The position numbers and the translations under genes were made by a program. DNA of 64,000 bases from UBA2336 sp964419145. GTDB lineage: Bacteria > Bacteroidota > Bacteroidia > Cytophagales > Cyclobacteriaceae. The DNA is taken from contig CAYQOM010000001.1 in the NCBI GenBank assembly GCA_964419145.1, positions 372,001 to 436,000 of the forward strand. Reading direction: 5' to 3'. Shown here in pieces: positions 1-9,675 of the stretch (within the stretch, counting starts at the first letter, position 1; the number at the start of each line of letters is the position of its first letter). The notes beneath the pieces were generated by a model that searched no databases, was not told the DNA's origin, and saw only the letters and a list, made by a program, of their open reading frames with translations.

Positions 1-2088
1 GAAGCCACGTTCGATTTCCTTCAAAAGGAAAAACTGAACAAAACCAATCTCAAAAAATTCTATCTCGAAAAAGCACATTATTACCAGGTGCGTGGTGATG
101 ATGACAACTTTGTTAAGAACTTAACAGAGGCCGTACCGCTCTTGAAAAAGAAAGACAGACCGGGACGCATCTATTTTATTCTCGGGCAGGTTTATCAGCA
201 ACTTGGATTTGAAGCGGAGGCCTACAATTACTTCAGAAAATGCCTGGACACACATCCGGAATATGAGGTTGATTTCTACGCGCGCTTGTACATGGCCCAG
301 GTAGCCGAGATTTCCAAAAGCAGAAGCATCGCCAATGCCCGCAAGTCGTTTAAAAAATTATTGAAAGACAGTAAGAACAGAGAGTTCAAAGACAAGATCT
401 ATTATGAAATGGGTGTGTTTGAACGTAAGCAGAAAAACATAAACGAGGCCTTGGCAACATTTGAACTGGCTCTTCGCGAAGGAAACAACACCCAGATTGA
501 TGGCGAAGCGTATTTACAAATGGGTGAGATTTATTACGACACCTTGAAGAACTACGAATTCGCAAAACTGTATTACGACAGTGCTGTTGCAAACCTGAGC
601 AAAGACCATGAAGACTTCGCTGCTGTAAAAACACGTCAGGAAATTCTTGCCGAATTCGTTACACACCTGAATACCATAACCTGGCAAGACAGCCTGATGG
701 TAATGGCCAAGATGGACTCAGCCTCATTGATGCAGCACATTACTTCTGTACTGGAAAGCAAAAAGAAGCCTGAAGAAAAAGCGCGCAAGAAAAAGAAACG
801 TAACCGCATTGATATCGGACAGGTAAATTCAAGCCTGAACACAGCAACCGGTTTGGAAGGAACCGATTGGTATTTCGGAAACCCTTCGGCACTTGCGCTG
901 GGCCAACAGGAATTTAAACGTATATGGGGAGCGATACCACTGGAAGATAACTGGAGGAGGTCATCGCGCACCTTGCCTGCATCGCAGCGCACCAACACTG
1001 TGGCCGCAACGGATGGAAAACCAAAAGAAGATGCTACGCCAAGTGCAGAAACCACTAAAACCGATCCGGTATTGGATGCGTTTGAACGAATCAACAAAGA
1101 ATTACCCAAAACACCGGAGCAAGTTGCTGAAGCGCTCTCCAAAATTGAAGATGCGTATTTTCTTTTAGGTGATGTTTATTATTTCAAACTGCAAGAGAAA
1201 GAGAATGCTGTTGGCACGTACGAAACGCTGCTCACACGCTTTCCTGAAACGGATTATCGGCCTGAGGTACTTTACAAACTTTACCTCATGCACAAAGAAT
1301 CCGATCCGGGACGGGCAGACCGGTACGCTCAAGAGTTAAAGGAGAATTTTCCCGAGAGCACATTTGCAAAGATTTTAGTCAACCCCGACTACCTGCTTGA
1401 ATCCAGCCAGGTAGTGGAGAAACAAAAAGCGTTGTACAAAATCGCGTATGAACAATTTGAAGTTTACCAACTGGATTCAACCCTTGCCATACTGAAAGAA
1501 GCCCTTGCGCTGGAGAAAACGACCTTCACACCCAACCTGGAGTTATTGAAAATTCTTGCCTTAGGCAAAACGGAAGAAATGGCACGGTACCAATACCGCC
1601 TTGAGGAGTTCATAAAACAATATCCTGAAACAGAAATAACTGCCTATGCGCAAAAACTGCTAAAAGCTTCGCGCGACTTTGAGTTGAAACGTGAAAAAGA
1701 AAAAGGAATCAAATACATCCCCTCCTTCGATGAGCCCCATTACTTTGTTATGATCTACCAAACCAAAGCTAAATTGGAAGACGTTGCCTCCAAGGCATTG
1801 GATGGATTTAACCAGGCGAACTTTTCCACGTCAAAACTGAAGGTAAGCAACCTGATCTTCGATGAAAACAACTCCATTACATTCGTTTCAGGGCTTAATG
1901 CCATGAATGACGCTCAGCAATACTACCGTACGTTCATCGAAAAGCAACCAACCCTGAACACCTTAAAACCGCATAAATTCGATACTTTTGTGATTACGAA
2001 AAATAACTTCGATATTTTTTACCGTACCAAAGGCTTGCATGAGTACCTCCAATTCTTTGAAAAAAACTATATCCCAAAAAATCCGTAG
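1..2088 (+). CDS. sprE: SprE/PorW-like TPR protein of the type IX secretion system (5' end cut by window)
   Basis: The reading frame is open from base 1, so the true start lies outside the window and the GTG at 88 is internal. The visible part is about 695 residues. It consists of repeated helix pairs typical of tetratricopeptide repeats (for example the segments around codes for GQVYQQLGFEAEAYNYF and GEIYYDTLKNYEFAKLYY), then a Lys-rich linker, then more TPR-like repeats and a C-terminal alpha/beta tail. SprE/PorW is known as an outer-membrane-associated TPR lipoprotein needed for T9SS secretion and gliding. The lipobox cannot be checked here because the N-terminus is missing. The nearby gldKLMN/sprF block supports the call. 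A different long TPR lipoprotein cannot be excluded. The stop codon lies inside the start region of the next gene, which suggests cotranscription. Confidence 0.7.
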   Translation, partial: EATFDFLQKEKLNKTNLKKFYLEKAHYYQVRGDDDNFVKNLTEAVPLLKKKDRPGRIYFILGQVYQQLGFEAEAYNYFRKCLDTHPEYEVDFYARLYMAQVAEISKSRSIANARKSFKKLLKDSKNREFKDKIYYEMGVFERKQKNINEALATFELALREGNNTQIDGEAYLQMGEIYYDTLKNYEFAKLYYDSAVANLSKDHEDFAAVKTRQEILAEFVTHLNTITWQDSLMVMAKMDSASLMQHITSVLESKKKPEEKARKKKKRNRIDIGQVNSSLNTATGLEGTDWYFGNPSALALGQQEFKRIWGAIPLEDNWRRSSRTLPASQRTNTVAATDGKPKEDATPSAETTKTDPVLDAFERINKELPKTPEQVAEALSKIEDAYFLLGDVYYFKLQEKENAVGTYETLLTRFPETDYRPEVLYKLYLMHKESDPGRADRYAQELKENFPESTFAKILVNPDYLLESSQVVEKQKALYKIAYEQFEVYQLDSTLAILKEALALEKTTFTPNLELLKILALGKTEEMARYQYRLEEFIKQYPETEITAYAQKLLKASRDFELKREKEKGIKYIPSFDEPHYFVMIYQTKAKLEDVASKALDGFNQANFSTSKLKVSNLIFDENNSITFVSGLNAMNDAQQYYRTFIEKQPTLNTLKPHKFDTFVITKNNFDIFYRTKGLHEYLQFFEKNYIPKNP

Positions 2089-4366
2089 CCTGTTAGGCAT
2101 GAACCATCCATGGTTCAAGCGGATCGTTCGCGCCATCTGGATACTTTTCTTTTGCTTCATAATTGGTTTCCCGATTTACATCTATTCCGTGTCCATCGAT
2201 TTGTTTGGCCTGTTCGGAGGGATGCCCAGTTTAAAATCAATTGAAAATCCGGAGAACGATTTATCATCTGAGCTCATCTCTGCCGATGGCGTTTCGCTGG
2301 GCCGCTACTTCCGGTATAACCGTGCGCAGGTATCATTCGATGATCTTTCTGATGACCTGGTGAATACGTTGCTCCTTTCGGAAGATCACCGGTTCTATGA
2401 TCACTCCGGCATGGATTTCATTGCCTACCTGCGCGTATTGAAAGGGCTGCTCACCTTCAGTCCGGCAGGTGGCGGAAGTACCATTACACAACAATTGGCA
2501 AAGAACCTTTACACGAAAAATCCGGATATGGGCCTTGATGGCAGCCTCGGAAGACTCGGGGGAATAGTTGCAAGAGTTATACAGAAGACAAAAGAATGGA
2601 TCATTTCCTATCATTTGGAGAAGAACTTTACAAAAGAGGAAATCATTGCCATGTACTTAAATACGGCCTCTTTCGGCAGCAACGCGTATGGCATCCAGGT
2701 GGCCGCAGAAACCTATTTTGGAAAAACCCCTGATAGTTTAAATGTTCAGGAATCGGCTGTGCTGGTGGGCATGTTACAAGCCATCACGCGGTTTAATCCG
2801 GTACTTAATCCTGAGAATTCATTGGCCAAGCGTAATGAAGTTCTCTACAAACTGTATAAACATGGCTACATCCAAACACGTGAAGCATATGATTCAATTA
2901 AAAGTCTTCCGATTGTACTTCAATATCGTGTTCAAAATCAAAACCAAGGATTGGCAACCTACTTTCGAAGTGTTATCAAGTGGGACATATTGCGATGGTG
3001 TAGGGAACGTGGAATTGATTTGGAAGAATCTGGACTAAAGATCTATACCACCATCGACAGTCGCCTACAGAAATATGCCGAGGAAGCAGTAGCCGAACAT
3101 ATGAAATTTCTTCAGGGAGATTTTGATGTACATTGGCAAGGAAAAAATCCATGGCTGGATGAAGACGGAAAAGAAATTCGAAATTTTTTACAGATGCGGA
3201 TTAAACAAACCGATGCGTATAAAAATCTGGTTGCGCGTTACGGTGAGAAATCGGATTCGGTAAAAATCATGCTGAACCTGAAAAAGCCCATGCGTATTTT
3301 TACCTGGAATGGTGAACGGGATACGTTGTTCAGCTCCATGGATTCCTTGAATTATTATAAGCGATTCCTTCACACTGGCCTAATTGCTATTGATGCCAAT
3401 ACGGGTGCAATAAAAGCATGGGTAGGCGGTATTGATCATAAGTATTTCAAGTTTGACCACGTTCGGCAAGGCAAGCGACAACCCGGTTCAACCTTCAAAC
3501 CCTTTGTGTATGGCGCTGCATTGGAGCTGGGTTACAATCCATGTCTCGAAAAATTTGATATCTCACCGGTATTCAATGTTCCGGGAGGAACGTGGTACCC
3601 TCCTAATTCAGATGGCACGAGAGGTAGTGGAGATAAAATGACGCTTCGACAAGCCATGGCCCGTTCCATAAACTCCATCACTGCACAAGTAATGAAAGAG
3701 ATTAAAGAACAAACCGTTGTAAACTTTGCACACCGCGTTGGAATATCGAGTCAACTGGATGCCGTACCATCGCTCTGTCTAGGAGTTAGCGATGTTTCCT
3801 TGTATGAGATGGCTGGTGCATACGCCACATTTGTCAATAGTGGCATTTACACAGAACCGTACTACATCAGTCGCATTGAAGACAAAAACGGTAACGTAAT
3901 TGAGAACTTCGTGCCCAAAACCCGGGAAGCCATCAGCGAACAAACGGCTTTCAAAATGATATACATGCTACAAGGAGGTGTTGAAGAAGAAGGTGGAACC
4001 TCCCGTGGGCTTAACAAAGAATTAAAAATCGACAATGAACTCGGTGGTAAAACCGGAACGACTAACAATGCCTCCGATGGTTGGTATATGGGCGTAACAC
4101 CTAACCTGGTGGCAGGAGTTTGGGTTGGAGGTGATGAGCGCAGTATACATTACAGAACCTGGAGTATGGGGCAAGGCACACGCACCGCCCGCCCGATTTG
4201 GGAGAAGTTTATGCTAAAGGTGTATGCAGACCAGACCGTTGATTACAAAAAGGGCTTCTTCCAAAGACCCCGAATGGGGCTTGACATCACCTTGGATTGT
4301 GCCCAATACCCCGGAGCGGATTCAACCCAGGTGATTGATGATCGCCAGTGGGATGATTTCAATTAA
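2039..4366 (+). CDS. Class A penicillin-binding protein (PBP1A family), bifunctional peptidoglycan synthase
   Basis: The product polymerises lipid II and cross-links the resulting glycan chains in the periplasm, anchored by one N-terminal membrane helix (about residues 30-50). The glycosyltransferase family 51 domain shows the catalytic Glu-Asp pair at 115-116 and the GGSTITQQLAKNL motif at 145-157. The transpeptidase domain shows S-T-F-K at 484-487, S-I-N at 543-545 and K-T-G-T at 671-674, so both activities look intact. At 775 residues the length is normal for Bacteroidota PBP1A. The first ATG (2039) overlaps the upstream gene by 50 bases. An in-frame ATG at 2099, 10 bases after that gene's stop, would give a 755-residue protein and is equally plausible. 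Confidence 0.95.
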   Translation: MSTSNSLKKTISQKIRSLLGMNHPWFKRIVRAIWILFFCFIIGFPIYIYSVSIDLFGLFGGMPSLKSIENPENDLSSELISADGVSLGRYFRYNRAQVSFDDLSDDLVNTLLLSEDHRFYDHSGMDFIAYLRVLKGLLTFSPAGGGSTITQQLAKNLYTKNPDMGLDGSLGRLGGIVARVIQKTKEWIISYHLEKNFTKEEIIAMYLNTASFGSNAYGIQVAAETYFGKTPDSLNVQESAVLVGMLQAITRFNPVLNPENSLAKRNEVLYKLYKHGYIQTREAYDSIKSLPIVLQYRVQNQNQGLATYFRSVIKWDILRWCRERGIDLEESGLKIYTTIDSRLQKYAEEAVAEHMKFLQGDFDVHWQGKNPWLDEDGKEIRNFLQMRIKQTDAYKNLVARYGEKSDSVKIMLNLKKPMRIFTWNGERDTLFSSMDSLNYYKRFLHTGLIAIDANTGAIKAWVGGIDHKYFKFDHVRQGKRQPGSTFKPFVYGAALELGYNPCLEKFDISPVFNVPGGTWYPPNSDGTRGSGDKMTLRQAMARSINSITAQVMKEIKEQTVVNFAHRVGISSQLDAVPSLCLGVSDVSLYEMAGAYATFVNSGIYTEPYYISRIEDKNGNVIENFVPKTREAISEQTAFKMIYMLQGGVEEEGGTSRGLNKELKIDNELGGKTGTTNNASDGWYMGVTPNLVAGVWVGGDERSIHYRTWSMGQGTRTARPIWEKFMLKVYADQTVDYKKGFFQRPRMGLDITLDCAQYPGADSTQVIDDRQWDDFN

Positions 4367-4371
4367 TCAGC

Positions 4372-6159
4372 ATGTTGTTTGATGAGCTAAAAGACTATGC
4401 TCTGCTGCTTCCGGATTCACCTGGTGTATACCGGTTTTACAATCCGCAACATGAACTTATATACGTAGGCAAGGCGAAAAGTCTGAAGAAACGGGTTAGC
4501 TCCTACTTTAATAAAGGCAGCGGACTAAATCGCAAAACACTAAAACTTGTTTCTGAAATCAATCACATCGAATACACGGTGGCGAACACTGAATTCGATG
4601 CTTTGCTGCTGGAAAATAATTTCATTAAACAGAATCAGCCGAAGTACAACATCCTGCTAAAGGATGATAAAACATTTCCATACCTCTGCATCCTCAACGA
4701 ACGCTTTCCAAGAATCATATCTACCCGAAAATATTTACCCGAACAAGGTGAGTACTTTGGCCCTTATGCCAGCGTAACGGCTATGAAAAGTGTCCTCGAA
4801 TTAGTCAGGAAGCTATACACCATTCGCACCTGCACGCTTGCACTTACCGCAGCTAACATTGAACAGAAAAAATTTAAAGTTTGTCTTGAATTTCATATCG
4901 GCAATTGTAAAGGTCCTTGTGAAAACTTACAAAGCGAATCCGAGTACCTCGAAGATATTGAACAGGCCCGTCACATCCTGAAAGGAAACCTGAGCAAAGT
5001 GGAGCAATACTTTCAGCATCACATGCAAGCGGCTGCGGAAAATCTCTCGTTTGAGCAAGCCCAAAAATTTAAAGACAAACTAAACTTGCTTGATAGGTTC
5101 CAAAGCAAATCACTGGTAGTGAACCGTAACCTTACCGACATTGATGTTGTTTCAATCGCCAGCAAAAATGATTATGCCTATGTAAACTACATGCAGGTTA
5201 AAGAGGGAGCGATTGTGTTCTCGAAAACATTGGAAGTAAAGAAAAAACTCGATGAACCTGATGAAGAATTACTGTCGTATGCCCTGGTTTCATTGCGGGA
5301 ACAAACAAATTCATTGCATCGTGAGATCATCAGCAACCTTCCCATTGTGCTGATCTCGGAAGAAATCATAAATACCATCCCCAAAATAGGCGACAAGAAA
5401 AAACTCCTTTCGCTCTCGCTGAAAAATGCGCTGGAGATGCAAAAGGAGCGCGAATTGGTTCGGGGCGAGAAAAAAACGCGACAAGCAGAGGTTATTCAGA
5501 TTTTACAAAAAGATTTGCACCTCCCGCACCCGCCCATGATTATTGAATGCTTTGATAATTCAAATTTTCAAGGCAGCTATCCGGTTGCATCCATGGTGCG
5601 TTTTGTGAACGGGAAACCGGACAAAAAAAATTACCGGCACTTCAACATAAAAACCGTTACTGGACCCAACGATTTTGAGTCCATGAAAGAAATTGTAGGC
5701 AGGCGGTATCAAAAAATTATGGACGAAGGAACTGAGTTGCCTGATCTTATACTGGTGGATGGAGGAAAAGGTCAGCTCAGCAGTGCGTGCGAGTCGCTGA
5801 AAGAACTAAATTTATACGGCAAATTACCCATTGCCGGAATCGCCAAAAGGCTGGAGGAAATCTACTATCCGGAAGATCCGCTTCCCTTACATATCAATAA
5901 AAAATCGCCCGGATTATTGCTACTTCAACAAATACGGGATGAAGCCCATCGCTTCGCGATTACGTTTCACCGCAAAAAGAGAAATAAATCAACCCTGAAA
6001 ACAGAATTGGACAGCCTGGAAGGCATTGGTGAAAAAACCATTACCAAACTACTCATGCACTTCAAATCCGTAAAGAAAATAAAAGAGGCCAGCCAGGAAG
6101 AATTGGAAGAACTGGTAGGCAAAGCACGGGCGCTAAAGATCAAGCAACAAGCCCGGTAA
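4372..6159 (+). CDS. uvrC: Excinuclease ABC subunit C
   Basis: UvrC makes the two incisions around a DNA lesion after UvrA and UvrB have recognised it. The 595-residue protein has the expected order: an N-terminal GIY-YIG nuclease (the SPGVYRF and LIYVGKAKSLKKR motifs, about 17-95), a UVR motif (about 205-240), an RNase H-like endonuclease domain (IIECFDNSNFQGS and LILVDGGKGQL, about 385-540), and a C-terminal helix-hairpin-helix (LEGIGEKTITKLL). It starts 5 bases after the stop of the PBP gene and probably belongs to the same transcript. A strong hairpin follows the stop. UvrA is encoded about 12 kb away on the other strand. Confidence 0.97.
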   Translation: MLFDELKDYALLLPDSPGVYRFYNPQHELIYVGKAKSLKKRVSSYFNKGSGLNRKTLKLVSEINHIEYTVANTEFDALLLENNFIKQNQPKYNILLKDDKTFPYLCILNERFPRIISTRKYLPEQGEYFGPYASVTAMKSVLELVRKLYTIRTCTLALTAANIEQKKFKVCLEFHIGNCKGPCENLQSESEYLEDIEQARHILKGNLSKVEQYFQHHMQAAAENLSFEQAQKFKDKLNLLDRFQSKSLVVNRNLTDIDVVSIASKNDYAYVNYMQVKEGAIVFSKTLEVKKKLDEPDEELLSYALVSLREQTNSLHREIISNLPIVLISEEIINTIPKIGDKKKLLSLSLKNALEMQKERELVRGEKKTRQAEVIQILQKDLHLPHPPMIIECFDNSNFQGSYPVASMVRFVNGKPDKKNYRHFNIKTVTGPNDFESMKEIVGRRYQKIMDEGTELPDLILVDGGKGQLSSACESLKELNLYGKLPIAGIAKRLEEIYYPEDPLPLHINKKSPGLLLLQQIRDEAHRFAITFHRKKRNKSTLKTELDSLEGIGEKTITKLLMHFKSVKKIKEASQEELEELVGKARALKIKQQAR

Positions 6160-6164
6160 ACAAA

Positions 6165-6187
6165 AAACCCTGAGGTTATCAGGGTTT
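6165..6187. terminator. Bidirectional intrinsic terminator between uvrC and gldN
   Basis: A perfect 9-bp stem (AAACCCTGA / TCAGGGTTT) with a 5-base loop lies between the convergent ends of uvrC and gldN. The stem has A-runs on its left and T-runs on its right, so it can work in both directions. Confidence 0.8.
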
Positions 6188-6210
6188 CTCGTTATGTTTC
6201 TGAAATTAGA

Positions 6211-7125
6211 CTAGAACTCCCACAGGTTGTGTTCTTTCTCCATAAGCATCATTTCAGCCCACTCACGCGCCCATACGCTTTCGTAATAAGGGCGACCGTT
6301 GTTTCTGTAGGTATCAGCAATGGTCTCGTCATCCGGATTCTCAATCTTATAAACCGATCCCTTGAAGAAGCGAAGCAGGAAAGCATCAGCAAAGTTTTTA
6401 TTTTCCGCTGTATTTTGTCTGTTAAACCAATATGCTTTCTCAGGATTGTTACGAAACACTTTCTCAACGTCCTTATACTTAAACCATCCAAGTGATTTAT
6501 AGGTTGAAGTATTGATATCGAAGGCCTGCATTTCAATGGCCTGAATATCGTAATACAAGCGCGAACGTCTCTTATCAAAGATAACATCTTCCATCAGATT
6601 CAGTACATTGACATCACGCGCCAAGTATGTCAATCCTTGACCTTGTGTTGTAACGAGCCACTCTTGGTTTGGAGATTGACTTGGGTTCGTACCCGTATCC
6701 TGGTTTATTTGAAGTTCATAGTTCTTTCCGTTAAAAGAAATAATATCACCTTGAAAATACGTGCTTGCCGGATCCCAAGCAGGGAATGTTTGCCCTTGCT
6801 GAGATATGAGGTTAGCCAGAAACTCGTCCTTAGTGTACTTGCTGCTTTCGTTCAATGAATCATTTTTATAAACAGAGGCGATTTCTCCACTCTTTACAGC
6901 ATCCATTATCAACCTTGTAATCTCCCCGCCATTGGCAAAGAAACCTTTGTTTTGTTTCTCATTTAAGTCCAAGACTCTCCAAACACGCAACTTGTACAGT
7001 TGCTCATAACGTGGTATTGGATTCAACGAGTTGGGGTTGTACTGTACCTCTTCCGGCTGGGCCACAACCAGTAAAGGCGAAGTCAATACCAACAAGAGAA
7101 GAAAACGTTTTAACATACTAGTCAT
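6211..7125 (-). CDS. gldN: GldN/PorN, type IX secretion and gliding ring component, with an inserted carbohydrate-binding-like module
   Basis: GldN is a periplasmic protein that forms the ring of the T9SS core with the lipoprotein GldK. The 304-residue product has a signal peptide (about 1-22, ending VVAQ). It shows family landmarks such as VWRVLDLNEKQN near the start and a C-terminal KEHNLWEF that matches the conserved end of GldN proteins. Residues about 115-158 do not look like the GldN core. The pattern W117...Y123..GD127.....GK..Y136...NPS....W156 resembles a CBM5/12 (chitin-binding) or phage tail-tip module inserted between the N- and C-terminal parts. It is the last gene of the gldKLMN run, 8 bases after gldM. 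ATG at 7116 is an alternative start. Confidence 0.93.
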   Translation of the reverse strand: MTSMLKRFLLLLVLTSPLLVVAQPEEVQYNPNSLNPIPRYEQLYKLRVWRVLDLNEKQNKGFFANGGEITRLIMDAVKSGEIASVYKNDSLNESSKYTKDEFLANLISQQGQTFPAWDPASTYFQGDIISFNGKNYELQINQDTGTNPSQSPNQEWLVTTQGQGLTYLARDVNVLNLMEDVIFDKRRSRLYYDIQAIEMQAFDINTSTYKSLGWFKYKDVEKVFRNNPEKAYWFNRQNTAENKNFADAFLLRFFKGSVYKIENPDDETIADTYRNNGRPYYESVWAREWAEMMLMEKEHNLWEF

Positions 7126-7133
7126 AAGTTCTT

Positions 7134-8723
7134 TTATTGAATAGGGATAGTCACAAGATCCTGACTGGAAACAGTAACCTGTTCCTGTCCACCGCTAAAG
7201 GTCATGCGAACAATGGTTTTAGGTTCAATGATAATACGATCACCAGGTCTCATTAATGCCCGCCAAGCGCCTAAGTCAATCAACTCGCTGTTAAGCGTAA
7301 GTTCTTGAACGCGTTGGGTACCACGAGCCAGAATTACTGACATATTGCGAATTCTGAAGTTGGCATCCTTCGGAACCTCACTCTTGAAGTTTTCATCCGC
7401 ATCAGCATTTACACGCAATCCAGCTAACGAACCGGCTTTAAATCCATTCTTCAGATCGATCGGTCTGCCGTTGTTATCTTTAGCTATTACGCGAGGACGC
7501 GGCACCGGCTTCACATCAAATACTTCGGTACCGATAAAGGTACCTGCGTTGTTTACTGAAACCTCCACCCTTCTTTGGTTAGGAACAATGATAACGTTTC
7601 CAACTTTAGGGCCTTTTGTGATCTGTGCGCCTTTAGCTGAAAAGCTTGGGTTATAGCTTGTACCCAATGTTGGTACCTCAATGTTCACATCGTTACCACA
7701 ACCCATGTACAAACGAGGCGCTGTACCTGTTGTAACACGAATGGTTGGTTTTACAACCTCGTATTCAATGGTAGCCGGGTATTCCTCATCATTTAATTTG
7801 ATAACAGCTTCATAAGTCTTCTTGGCACGACCGCTTGCATCGTAGCTACCACCAGATGCCGTAAACTTTACCTTACCCATCTTAATACCGGTTGCCGGAT
7901 CAACTTCAACCGGAATAGGTGTTCCGTTGTAAGTCATTTCAGGGCTTAATGCAGAAGAAGATGCGGATATGAACATATCCGCTTCATAAGTAGCACCTGC
8001 GGCCACAACTGATGCCTTAGGACGAACCATTGGAATAATGCTTTCAAACGCCACACGAGCAGCACCAGCCTTTTCAGCAAGTTTGCGGAGAGCTTGTGAC
8101 TCATACTCTAATACTTCAGTTTGTATTTGAGAAACTGACGCCAAGGCTGCAATTACCGGAGTATTCTCAAACGTAAAAGTCAAAAAATCTTTTCTAACGT
8201 GATCTTCATCAGCAGCAAAAATGGGAATATCCTTAGGTGCTTTGGCTAATGTTTCAAAATTCTCACCGGTTAACGCATTCAGTTCTTTTACATAATTATT
8301 CAGGGTTTCTTCAAACTCTTTTCCCCACTTCTGCTTCTTGTCAATCATCATGGTGGCTACTTTGGAGCTATGGTCATTGATGATTTTTTCATTCACCGTT
8401 TCGCTTCCTGATGTCTTCAACATTTCCTTTTTCAGGCTTTCAATATACTGAGTTGTAGAAGCTGAAAGGTCACGCACCTTTTGTGCTTTTTGAACAGCGT
8501 CTTTAATTTCAGCTTTCTCACTTTTTCCGCCTTCCTTCAAAATGTTAGCCAATTGGCTAGCATTGCTCTTTTCGGTATCCTGAACTAGTTGGCCAAGGGT
8601 TTCATTGATTATGGCAAACTTCTCAAGCACAGCATTACTCACCTGAAGGGCCAGAAGTGCGGTTAGTACCAGGTACATCATACCGATCATCTTCTGCCGC
8701 GGGGTTTCTTTTTTACCTGCCAT
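7134..8723 (-). CDS. gldM: GldM/PorM, inner-membrane motor subunit of the type IX secretion system
   Basis: GldM and GldL form the proton-driven motor of T9SS and gliding. GldM has one N-terminal membrane helix and a long periplasmic stalk that contacts the GldK/GldN ring. The 529-residue product starts with the characteristic cytoplasmic stretch MAGKKETPRQKMIGMMYL, followed by a transmembrane helix (LVLTALLALQVSNAVL). A helical first periplasmic domain and several beta-sandwich segments follow, as in the known four-domain structure. The product length is typical. It lies 64 bases downstream of gldL and 8 bases upstream of gldN, consistent with one operon. Confidence 0.97.
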   Translation of the reverse strand: MAGKKETPRQKMIGMMYLVLTALLALQVSNAVLEKFAIINETLGQLVQDTEKSNASQLANILKEGGKSEKAEIKDAVQKAQKVRDLSASTTQYIESLKKEMLKTSGSETVNEKIINDHSSKVATMMIDKKQKWGKEFEETLNNYVKELNALTGENFETLAKAPKDIPIFAADEDHVRKDFLTFTFENTPVIAALASVSQIQTEVLEYESQALRKLAEKAGAARVAFESIIPMVRPKASVVAAGATYEADMFISASSSALSPEMTYNGTPIPVEVDPATGIKMGKVKFTASGGSYDASGRAKKTYEAVIKLNDEEYPATIEYEVVKPTIRVTTGTAPRLYMGCGNDVNIEVPTLGTSYNPSFSAKGAQITKGPKVGNVIIVPNQRRVEVSVNNAGTFIGTEVFDVKPVPRPRVIAKDNNGRPIDLKNGFKAGSLAGLRVNADADENFKSEVPKDANFRIRNMSVILARGTQRVQELTLNSELIDLGAWRALMRPGDRIIIEPKTIVRMTFSGGQEQVTVSSQDLVTIPIQ

Positions 8724-8787
8724 TTTACTTTGGTTTTATGCGTACTAAAATTTCTTAAACCTATCTACAAAACGTTAATCAGATCAA

Positions 8788-9612
8788 TTAATTACCGCCA
8801 CCTTTCATAGCAGTGAGCATGCTGCCATAAACTTTGTTGAGCGCAGTAAGGTTATCTGATAGTTTTCCAAGTTCTGAGGTGAACTTCGTAGTGTTTTCAC
8901 CCACCTTAGAAAGACCTGACATAGCACCTGTAAGGCTTTCGTAGAACTTGTTCATGTTTTTCACGTGGCTATCCGCATCCTTCAACTCCATTTCGTAAAC
9001 TGAGTTCAGGGCAGCCAGATTCTTGGTTACCTTTTGTACTTGTGAATGGTACTCGCCTGCATCTTTTGAAGCATTAGCCATAGCACCAACCGCATCAATG
9101 GCAGTCTTGTAAGAAGTATTCATATCAGACAAAGCCTTTGAAGCCGTCTTTACGTTAGTAGCGTATTCGTTGGTAGCTACTGCCGCGTTGGAGAGGTTAT
9201 TCATTTGCTTGGCAGAATCAGCCAGGTTAGTCAACCCCTTGCCCAGGTTATCAAGCAGGTTTTGATCAACTTTTGCAGTCTTCAGCATCTCATCAATTTT
9301 TAAAAGTGGCGATTCGGATCCTTTGCCACCTGCTGGACGAACCGTTGGGGCGGAAATTGTCCCTTCATAGTCTTCAGCCAATTCAGGGTATACTTTTGTC
9401 CAGTCTGTTTCTTTTGCAGGTGGTTCAAACGCACTTAAAAAGAAGATGGCCGCTTCAGTAAGCAGACCAACCATAAGCATCTGATCGGCACCGGTGAAGT
9501 GTAGAATTTTAAAAAGTGCACCAACAATTACAACCGCAGCACCAATACCATAGACTTTGGGCATTATGGTTTTAAAGAGTAGTTCAGCAAATCCGCCTTT
9601 TTTCTTGCTCAT
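8788..9612 (-). CDS. gldL: GldL/PorL, inner-membrane motor subunit of the type IX secretion system
   Basis: GldL forms a pentamer in the inner membrane around a GldM dimer and supplies the proton path. The 274-residue product has two adjacent membrane helices, about 15-35 (VYGIGAAVVIVGALFKIL) and 42-60 (MLMVGLLTEAAIFFLSAF). The second carries a buried Glu, as expected for the motor. The rest is a long cytoplasmic region rich in Ala, Ser and Asn and predicted to be helical or coiled. It lies 63 bases after gldK and 64 before gldM. Confidence 0.96.
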   Translation of the reverse strand: MSKKKGGFAELLFKTIMPKVYGIGAAVVIVGALFKILHFTGADQMLMVGLLTEAAIFFLSAFEPPAKETDWTKVYPELAEDYEGTISAPTVRPAGGKGSESPLLKIDEMLKTAKVDQNLLDNLGKGLTNLADSAKQMNNLSNAAVATNEYATNVKTASKALSDMNTSYKTAIDAVGAMANASKDAGEYHSQVQKVTKNLAALNSVYEMELKDADSHVKNMNKFYESLTGAMSGLSKVGENTTKFTSELGKLSDNLTALNKVYGSMLTAMKGGGN

Positions 9613-9675
9613 TGTAGTATGGGTTTAAGTTTTGATGAGTCTGTTTTATTAAAAATAAGTTAGAGTTTTCAATTA

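Noticed and set aside
636..1142. 168-residue minus-strand frame inside the SprE-like gene
   Set aside because: Shadow of the coding strand, with no start region or domain.
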